The position numbers were made by a program, and so were the translations under genes. Below the pieces are notes generated by a model, which did no database searches, had not been told where the DNA came from, and saw only the letters and a list, made by a program, of their open reading frames with translations. A stretch of DNA of 60,503 nt from Bacteroidales bacterium (GTDB taxonomy: Bacteria > Bacteroidota > Bacteroidia > Bacteroidales > GCA-2748055), in assembly GCA_023138875.1 (NCBI GenBank), contig JAGLOO010000062.1, positions 1-60,503 on the forward strand. The letters are read 5' to 3'. Shown one piece after another: positions 54,755 through 60,503 of this stretch; positions within the stretch are counted from its first letter, which is position 1; every line of letters starts with the position of its first letter.

Positions 54755-55016
54755 GAAAATTCCCATTTTGAAAAATGAGGATGAAGAGCGTACTTTTTGG
54801 AAAAATAGTGATGCCGCTGATTATGTGGATTGGAATGCCTCAGAAAAAGTGGTATTTAGCAATTTAAAACCAACGACAAAAACCATTTCGCTGCGTTTGC
54901 CAGAGTATATTTTAGATGAACTAAAATTACTTGCACACAAGCAGGATGTTCCATATCAATCACTCATAAAAATCTTTCTTAAAGACAGAATTGATCAGGA
55001 ACTGCGGCAAGGCTGA
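54741..55016 (+). CDS. brnA: BrnA-family antitoxin
   Basis: The 91-residue protein has an N-terminal toxin-binding part (ILKNEDEERTFWKNSDAADYVD) and a C-terminal ribbon-helix-helix DNA-binding domain (TISLRLPEYILDELKLLAHK, then QDVPYQSLIKIFLKDRI). It should neutralise BrnT and repress the operon. The gene overlaps brnT by 14 bases. It is followed by 190 bases without a gene and then the first hairpin repeat. Confidence 0.87.
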   Translation: MKKAKKIPILKNEDEERTFWKNSDAADYVDWNASEKVVFSNLKPTTKTISLRLPEYILDELKLLAHKQDVPYQSLIKIFLKDRIDQELRQG

Positions 55017-55206
55017 GTGCTGGGTCCCAACTTATCCCAGTATTCATCCGTGAAAGGTATCGGCTTGTTGTATTATTTAACCTTTTCTGTTCCAATACTG
55101 AACTTATAACAAAAGGTAACGGGTTAATAACGGTTTCGGAGAACCAAACGTTAGAATTGACTCATCACAAACAATAAAGTGTATCTATAAAATATACGAG
55201 AGAAGT

Positions 55207-55654
55207 GAAGTTTCTCTGCCTGATTTGCCTATTTCAAAAAGCACGCCCTTTCGGGCACTCTACTTTTTGAAAAGAGCAAAGGCCAGCTCTTCGAAACTTT
55301 TGCCCGCGCGCAGAAAAACAAGCGATCGCAGCGGTATTCAGGATTTCGTTAAGAATGGGGATGGGTGATGGACAGTATTTCACAATTTTTCACCGTTATG
55401 CACAACCGGGTTTGTGAACAAACCGATTTGACGGGATTCTTTAATCCTGAAGGATACGGGATGCCGGGTTGCCCGGTGTTTCACCGATCTGCCCGGATCG
55501 ACCGGCCGGCTGATCAGCCAACTAAATTCGATCGGGTGGAGAATTCAGCGCACAATTCTACAACCCGGACCGCCCGACACGGGCGGAACCCCCATAGTTC
55601 AGGAATTTTTACCTTCTTCTCCTTCGAAGAAGGTTCGAACTTCGTTCAAAACAT
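55207..55654. repeat. Hairpin-rich repeat, copy 1 (448 bp)
   Basis: The element starts at GAAGTTTCTCTGCC and ends near AAAACAT. It has a long hairpin (TTTCAAAAAG 55232-55241 with CTTTTTGAAA 55263-55272, inner stem GCCC/GGGC), CCGCCCG/CGGGCGG at about 55571-55587 and CCTTCTTC/GAAGAAGG near 55612. A 106-codon frame from 55365 has no family. Base changes relative to copy 2 fall at all codon positions, so I treat it as noncoding. Confidence 0.85.
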
Positions 55655-55983
55655 CGTTGGTTTACCGATAGCTAAAATACGATAATGAAAATAGCAATTA
55701 ATTGTGATATTTATCCTGGAATAAAAGCTCCATCTGCTGCACTAACTTTAACAAAACATTAGGTTGAACCTATGTCGGATATTAAGCACAGCAGATTATT
55801 GAGTAAAAGCCAGAGAGTATTTAGGGTAGAACCCATTATCACGATGTTAGCCACTCAATGCGGAGCATAAAACAAAACATTATGCAAGTATATGGAATTG
55901 ATTTATCAATGGAACAGAGCCACAAGTTTGCAGTGAGTGTAAAGGCGGTTTTATTATCAGAGTTTTAATATCTTTGAAGTATT
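55655..55983. other. Gap between repeat copy 1 and the MNT gene
   Basis: These 329 bases contain no complete gene. A short frame (MQVYGIDLSMEQ, about 55882-55968) resembles the first residues of IS110-type transposases but stops after 28 codons, so it is at most a scar. The promoter of the MNT/HEPN pair is expected here. Confidence 0.4.
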
Positions 55984-56298
55984 ATGGGAACTGTTGCAAT
56001 TGAAAAGGAAATAGTATCAAGATTAATGCCAATCAATCCTGAGAGAATTATTCTGTTCGGGAGCTATGTTTACGGGAATCCAGATAAAAATAGTGATTTG
56101 GATATTTGTATTATTACAGATTCTCAGATATCAAAATCAGTGAAGAAAAGAAAGATCAGGTATTTATTGAAAGGAATAACGATTGCAAAAGATATCCTAA
56201 CTCCTACTGTTGAGGAGTATGAATTTTACAGGAAGGAAGCTGGTTCTGTATATATGGAAATCGATAAAAAGGGCAAGATCCTATGGCCGAATTCATGA
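55984..56298 (+). CDS. mntA: MNT-type nucleotidyltransferase (antitoxin of MNT/HEPN pair)
   Basis: The 104-residue protein has the minimal nucleotidyltransferase signature ILFGSYVYG ... SDLDICI (GSx10DxD-like), with a further acidic residue near the C-terminus. In MNT/HEPN pairs this enzyme modifies and neutralises the HEPN toxin, for example by AMPylation. It is followed by the HEPN gene with a 16-base overlap, so translation is coupled. The pair is bracketed by copies 1 and 2 of the hairpin repeat. Confidence 0.85.
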   Translation: MGTVAIEKEIVSRLMPINPERIILFGSYVYGNPDKNSDLDICIITDSQISKSVKKRKIRYLLKGITIAKDILTPTVEEYEFYRKEAGSVYMEIDKKGKILWPNS

Positions 56299-56672
56299 AG
56301 CATTATAAAGTCTTGCTCAATAAGGCGAAAGTTGATTTGAAAGCTGCACTTAACCTTCATGATGACATCAGCAGAGGTGATGAGGAACTTGATTATGAAG
56401 TAGTACTCTTTCATTTACATCAATGTGCTGAGAAATTCATGAAATCTTTATTAGCGTTTCATGAGATAGATTATCCTAAAGTCCATGACCTGGAAAAACT
56501 TGCGAACCTATTGAATGAGAACCATATCTCAACGGAATTGGATATTGAATTGCTCATTGAGCTTTCTGATTATGCGGTGGAAGGAAGATATGCATTCCTG
56601 CAAGAAGAGATTGATGATATTGAAAAGCATATCAACATGTTAGTCAACGCATTAAAGGCTCCATATATTTAA
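56283..56672 (+). CDS. hepT: HEPN-domain protein (toxin partner of MNT)
   Basis: The 129-residue all-helical protein is a PF05168-type HEPN domain: HYKVLLNKAKVDLKAAL, FHLHQCAEKFMKSLLAFHEID, YPKVHDLEKLANLL and DYAVEGRYAFL. I do not see the Rx4-6H ribonuclease motif of the canonical HepT toxins, so the activity may differ or reside in other residues. It overlaps the MNT gene by 16 bases. The gene symbol is used by analogy only. Confidence 0.8.
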   Translation: MAEFMKHYKVLLNKAKVDLKAALNLHDDISRGDEELDYEVVLFHLHQCAEKFMKSLLAFHEIDYPKVHDLEKLANLLNENHISTELDIELLIELSDYAVEGRYAFLQEEIDDIEKHINMLVNALKAPYI

Positions 56673-56789
56673 ATTATTTCTTTTTTATTGGAGCGAACCG
56701 AGCTTGCGAGCTCACTGAAAGTAATCAAGGCTTTGAGTTTAGAATTCCCTCTCATTACAGTTGATAAGTGAGCATTACAAGTTACAAAA

Positions 56790-57239
56790 GAAGTTTCTCT
56801 GCCCGATTTGCCCATTTCAAAAAGCACGCCCTGTCGGGCACTCTACTTTTTGAAAAGAGCAAAGGCCAACCCTTCGAAACTTTTGCCCGCGCGCAGGAAA
56901 ACAAGCGATCTTGTGCTATTCAGGATTTAGTTAAAAACCGGGATAGGTTATGGACAGAAATTCACATTTTTTCATCGTTATGTATAGCCAGACTTGTGAA
57001 CAAACCGCTTTGGCGGGATTTTATGATCCTGCCGGATACGGGATTCCGGGTTGCCCGATGGTTTATCGATTTGTCCAGATCGACAACCGGCCGACTGATC
57101 GGCCGGCCAGGTCCGATCGTGTGGAAAATTCAGCGAACAGTTCCGCAACCCGGACCGCCCGACACGGGCGGAATCGCCATAGTTCAGGAATTTTTACCTT
57201 CTTCTCCTTCAAAGAAGGTTCGAACTTCGTTCAGAACAT
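56790..57239. repeat. Hairpin-rich repeat, copy 2 (450 bp)
   Basis: It is homologous to 55207-55654 over its whole length, with the main hairpin at 56815-56855, the CCGCCCG/CGGGCGG stem at about 57155-57171 and the CCTTCTTC stem near 57197. A long open frame covers it but is closed in copy 1, which again argues for a noncoding, structured element. The copy ends near GAACATG. The following 240 bases up to the ATPase gene are unique and show no gene. Confidence 0.85.
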
Positions 57240-57478
57240 GCGACATGACAGGACATCTTCCACTCGTTGGGCGATGTCCTTTCATTTTACCCTCCCCGCA
57301 GCCTCCCACATCCCCCCGCACAGCATTGGTGCTCAACTATAATGACATAATTGGTGTATTCATGCGATTTTTTATTTTGGCTGGAAGTACTACTTATATG
57401 GCAAATAAAGCTGGATACGTGAGCGTAATTGGCTATAACGTAATTTAATTGTATATTTAAAGCCAAATACAGTAAAAA

Positions 57479-58915
57479 ATGAATGAAATTATTGGCCGCA
57501 AAAAGGAGCTCTCAGCGTTAAAATCCCTGTTAGCATCAAAGAAATCAGAATTTGTTGCAGTTTATGGCAGAAGGAGGGTTGGAAAGACTTATCTGATACG
57601 ATCGGCTTTCGATGAGCAATTTTCTTTCCAGGTTACAGCACTTGGTAATGCAAAACTGGCTCAACAGCTCACCAATTTTCATATTGCACTGCAAAAGGTT
57701 TATCCCCCAGTAGAAAATAACCCTGCAAAGGATTGGTTTACTGCTTTTCAACAATTGGTAGGGTATATTGAAAATGTGAAGGATACCCGGAAAATACTAT
57801 TTTTCGATGAATTGCCCTGGTTTGACACACATGGTTCCGGATTTATTCAAGCATTGGAGCATTTTTGGAATAGCTGGGCCTCAGCCCGGAATGATATTGT
57901 ACTGATAGTGTGCGGATCTGCAGCATCGTGGATGATCAATAAATTAATAAACAACAGGGCAGGGCTATATAACCGAATAACCAGAAGAATAAAACTGGCA
58001 CCTTTTACTCTAAGTGAATGTGAATTATTCCTGCAGTCTAGAAATTCAGTTCTCGACAGGTATCAAATTATACAACTTTATATGGTGTTTGGAGGCATCC
58101 CATTTTATTGGGATGAGGTTGTGCCTGGTAAAAGCGCTGTTCAAAACATCGATGATATCTGCTTTTCAGATAATGGCTTGCTCAGAAACGAATATCCAAA
58201 TCTATTTCAGTCCTTATTTAAGGATTATCAGAAACATGAAGACATTATTAAAGCGTTGACGCAGAAAGCTAAAGGAATAACCCGTGACGAAATTATTGAT
58301 TCAACCGGGCTTCCTAATGCCGGTAGTACTACCCGCTTGCTGCTTGAGTTGGAGGAAAGTGGATTTATCAGGAAATATGTCCCTTTTGGAAAAAAACAGC
58401 GGAACAGCCTTTATCAGTTGGTCGATCCTTACTCGCTTTTTTACCTCCGGTTTATTAAAGATAATGTCCAAATGGATCAGACCAACTGGCTTACTTATAT
58501 TGACAGTCCAGAATACCGGGCCTGGAGTGGTTATGCATTTGAGCAGGTAGCTTTGTATCATCTTCCTCAGATTAAGCATGCTCTTGGAATCTCCGGAGTA
58601 CAAACTTCAGTATCGTCATGGCGCAGTACGTCGAAAGACCATAGCGCGCAAATTGACCTGGTTATTGACCGCCGCGATCAGGTAATCAACCTGTGTGAAA
58701 TGAAATACTCCATAAATCCTTTTCCCATCGATAAAAGATATGCGGAAGAATTGCGCAACAAAATTGGTGTATTCAGACAAGAAACAAATACGCGGAAATC
58801 GGTCTTTTTAACAATGATCACCACTTTTGGGTTGAAAACCAACAGTTATTCTGCAGGATTGGTTCAAAACGACCTGCGGATGGATGTATTGTTCAAAGAT
58901 ATGAAACCGGCGTAA
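57479..58915 (+). CDS. DUF234-type AAA+ ATPase (archaeal-type ATP-binding protein)
   Basis: The 478-residue protein has an N-terminal ATPase core: IGRKKELSALKSLL, Walker A GRRRVGKTYLI (about 29-39) and Walker B KILFFDELPW, with sensor IVCGSAASWM. A winged-helix stretch (KGITRDEIIDSTGLPNAGST) and the C-terminal DUF234 domain (AQIDLVIDRRDQVINLCEMKY, PD-(D/E)xK-like) follow. It belongs to a different subgroup from the DUF4143 ATPases elsewhere in the window. It is bracketed by repeat copies 2 and 3, like the MNT/HEPN pair. Confidence 0.87.
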   Translation: MNEIIGRKKELSALKSLLASKKSEFVAVYGRRRVGKTYLIRSAFDEQFSFQVTALGNAKLAQQLTNFHIALQKVYPPVENNPAKDWFTAFQQLVGYIENVKDTRKILFFDELPWFDTHGSGFIQALEHFWNSWASARNDIVLIVCGSAASWMINKLINNRAGLYNRITRRIKLAPFTLSECELFLQSRNSVLDRYQIIQLYMVFGGIPFYWDEVVPGKSAVQNIDDICFSDNGLLRNEYPNLFQSLFKDYQKHEDIIKALTQKAKGITRDEIIDSTGLPNAGSTTRLLLELEESGFIRKYVPFGKKQRNSLYQLVDPYSLFYLRFIKDNVQMDQTNWLTYIDSPEYRAWSGYAFEQVALYHLPQIKHALGISGVQTSVSSWRSTSKDHSAQIDLVIDRRDQVINLCEMKYSINPFPIDKRYAEELRNKIGVFRQETNTRKSVFLTMITTFGLKTNSYSAGLVQNDLRMDVLFKDMKPA

Positions 58916-58935
58916 ATGAATATGCCAAAAGATAA

Positions 58936-59103
58936 GAAGTTTCCCCACCCAATTAGCCCATTTCAAGAAGCACGCCCTGTCGGGCACTCTACTTTTTGAA
59001 AAGAGCAAAGGCCAGCCCTTCGAAACTTTTGCCCGTGCGCAGGAAAACAAGCGATCTCTGTAGTATATGGGATTTCGCTTTGAATCGGAATAAGTTATGG
59101 ACA
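58936..59103. repeat. Hairpin-rich repeat, copy 3 (5' third only)
   Basis: The element starts with the same GAAGTTT and has the same hairpin (58961-59001, one mismatch). The similarity stops just after GTTATGGACA. Copies 1 and 2 have the same ATGGACA at this point but different sequence afterwards. Here the ATG (59097) opens the transposase frame. Confidence 0.82.
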
Positions 59104-60503
59104 AACAATCTGCCGATAAATTAAAGCTCCATGGTTTTCTTAGTGAACAGTGTGGATTTGATAATAATCAGGCTTCAACGGCTATTATGCACATTGTAAG
59201 CCGGGCTGTTTACCCTGCCTCGGAATACAAAACAGCCCAGTGGATAAAAGAAAACTCCTCGGTTGCAGAGCTATGTAATATTCCTGAGCATAAGGTGAAC
59301 AGGTACAAGTTGTATGCAATCAGCAGGAAGCTTTATGCCCGTAAAACAGCTCTTGAGAAGCATTTTTCTCAAACAACCAATGAACTGTTTGACCTTCAGG
59401 ACAAGATCATATTTTACGATCTTACCAACACCTATTTCGAGGGCAGGAAACAGGGCAGTACGCTCGCACGCTTCGGTAAAAGCAAAGAGAAGCGCAGTGA
59501 TGCAAAGATCGTAGCCCTGGCAACGGTGATAAACGCGGAAGGATTTATCAAATACAGTAAGATATACCAGGGTAATATTACCGATGTAGAAACACTGGAA
59601 ACAACTGTCAACGAGCTATCGACCCAAACATCCCTGACAAATCGCAAACCGGTTATTGTGATGGATGCCGGCTTTGCTTCGGAGGATAATCTGAAGATGC
59701 TTAAACAAAGAGGTTATAGCTATATATGCGTCAGCCGGATGAGGCTGAAAGATTATAAGCGTGTAAATACGGAAGGTGATAAAACAGCGATTTATGATAA
59801 ACGGGATAACCTGATAGAACTTGATATTGTAAAGACTCCCGGTGTAGATGACACGTTCCTGTATGTTCGCAGCCAGCAGAAAGCTGTCAAAGAGGCGTCA
59901 ATGAACGATCACTTTTCACAGCGATACGAACAGGACCTGGAGAGGATCCGTGAAGGATTACATAAAAAAGGAGGAACTAAAAAACTGGATAAGGTATGGG
60001 AGCGGGTTGGCCGGTTAAAAGAACGCTATCCCTCAGCCAATAAGCATTACAATATTACAATAACACCGGATGGAGAAAATGTTAATGCCATTGACCTGAA
60101 ATGGTCTAAGAAAACACCCAGGACCGGATCAAGCGATGGAGTATATTTTGTACAGACCAACCTGGATGAAAGCCAGGAAACCACCCTGTGGACCATTTAT
60201 AACACACTGACCGAGATAGAGGTCACTTTCAGGGTATTAAAAACAGACCTGGCACTGCGTCCGGTTTTCCACAAAGAGGATGAAAATACCGAGGCCCATT
60301 TGTTCTTGGGCTTGCTGGCATATCAACTGGTAGCCTTTATCAGGTATCAATTGAAGCAGCATAATATCAACCATGACTGGAGAAATATTATCCGTATAAT
60401 GAACACACAGAAGATGGTTACCTCCAGCATGAAAACTAAAGGAGACAAGCTAATCAGGATTAAGAAAAGCAGCTTGCCAAAAATGAAAGTGAGAGAGATC
60501 TAC
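59097..60503 (+). CDS. IS1634-like (IS4-group) transposase, 5' short and running off the window
   Basis: The frame is open from ATG at 59097 to the end of the window (469 codons) with no stop. The DDE catalytic residues are visible: Asp in IIFYDLTNTYFEG, Asp in VIVMDAGFASEDN and Glu in EIEVTFRVLKTDL. The C-terminal SLPKMKVREIY suggests that only a few residues are missing at that end. At the N-terminus, homology starts at KLHGFLSEQCGFDN, so the N-terminal domain of about 100-150 residues usual for this family is absent; repeat copy 3 takes its place. It is either a truncated transposase or a short lineage that uses the repeat as its leader. Confidence 0.85.
   Translation, partial: MDKQSADKLKLHGFLSEQCGFDNNQASTAIMHIVSRAVYPASEYKTAQWIKENSSVAELCNIPEHKVNRYKLYAISRKLYARKTALEKHFSQTTNELFDLQDKIIFYDLTNTYFEGRKQGSTLARFGKSKEKRSDAKIVALATVINAEGFIKYSKIYQGNITDVETLETTVNELSTQTSLTNRKPVIVMDAGFASEDNLKMLKQRGYSYICVSRMRLKDYKRVNTEGDKTAIYDKRDNLIELDIVKTPGVDDTFLYVRSQQKAVKEASMNDHFSQRYEQDLERIREGLHKKGGTKKLDKVWERVGRLKERYPSANKHYNITITPDGENVNAIDLKWSKKTPRTGSSDGVYFVQTNLDESQETTLWTIYNTLTEIEVTFRVLKTDLALRPVFHKEDENTEAHLFLGLLAYQLVAFIRYQLKQHNINHDWRNIIRIMNTQKMVTSSMKTKGDKLIRIKKSSLPKMKVREIY

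Noticed and set aside
55365-55685. 106-codon frame inside repeat copy 1, with a 130-codon counterpart in copy 2
   Set aside because: It is open in both copies, but differences fall mostly at first and second codon positions and there is no recognisable fold, so structure is a better explanation than protein.
55882-55968. Short frame beginning like an IS110 transposase
   Set aside because: Only 28 codons, and similarity is limited to a YGIDLS-type start; too short to call an element.
56768-57448. 226-codon open frame covering repeat copy 2
   Set aside because: The same frame is closed by stops in repeat copy 1 and base changes between copies do not follow codon positions.
1-60503. CRISPR arrays, tRNA and rRNA genes
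   Set aside because: No regularly spaced direct repeats with unique spacers and no tRNA- or rRNA-like sequence seen on reading; a covariance-model scan would settle this.

Overview
The window looks like a chromosomal segment of a free-living, probably marine or sediment, member of the Bacteroidota (Bacteroidales/Marinilabiliales-like). This is inferred from gene families, not from a marker gene. Clues are LytS/LytTR pairs with beta-propeller sensors, Tat-exported Gfo/Idh/MocA and sugar-isomerase enzymes, a DUF6807 lipoprotein, a GH95 fucosidase, lipoprotein serpins, GIN-domain proteins, AT-rich ribosome-binding regions and at least one TAnnTTTG-type -7 box. I saw no rRNA, tRNA or CRISPR array.

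Layout. 1-6.7 kb: the 3' end of an unknown gene, a decayed histidine kinase fragment, an intact LytS-type kinase with its LytTR regulator, an AbiE type IV toxin-antitoxin pair and a DUF4143 ATPase. 6.9-15.2 kb: a nitronate monooxygenase-like flavoenzyme, then an MFS transporter followed by two Tat-exported sugar enzymes and a DUF6807 lipoprotein (probably carbohydrate use), then a degraded LytS/LytTR pair. 15.3-26.5 kb: a single-domain response regulator, a second DUF4143 ATPase, two nearly identical serpin genes in a 1.47 kb duplication flanking an FkbM methyltransferase and a DEDDh exonuclease, then an ankyrin protein, an M28 peptidase, an aldehyde dehydrogenase and an NTF2-like lipoprotein.

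26.7-42.7 kb is the most unusual block and my best candidate for an undescribed system. It has an amidohydrolase and a ComEC-like MBL hydrolase followed by a stand-alone LytTR regulator. A reverse operon follows, with a CARDB-type membrane lipoprotein, an SxGC-motif (L,D-transpeptidase-like) enzyme, a small protein and a peptidoglycan-binding protein with an amphipathic tail. A forward set then encodes a membrane coiled-coil protein, a secreted protein, a CsgG/TolB-like TPR protein, a Tat/lipobox protein and a zinc-dependent phospholipase C. Scars of a second amidohydrolase-MBL-LytTR unit (26771-26896 and 39230-39319) show that the unit has been duplicated and deleted.

42.7-53.1 kb is mixed: the GH95 fucosidase, several broken genes (YkgJ, pRiA4b ORF-3, a histidine kinase fused to a kelch protein), an AAA ATPase, small membrane proteins, an OmpA pair, a DoxX/Tat/TIM-barrel fusion and a GIN protein. 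53.1-60.5 kb is mobile: an IS21 remnant, a broken phage-type replication gene, a BrnTA toxin-antitoxin pair, an MNT/HEPN pair and a DUF234 ATPase. The last modules are separated by three copies of a hairpin-rich repeat; the third copy runs straight into an N-terminally short IS1634-like transposase that leaves the window.
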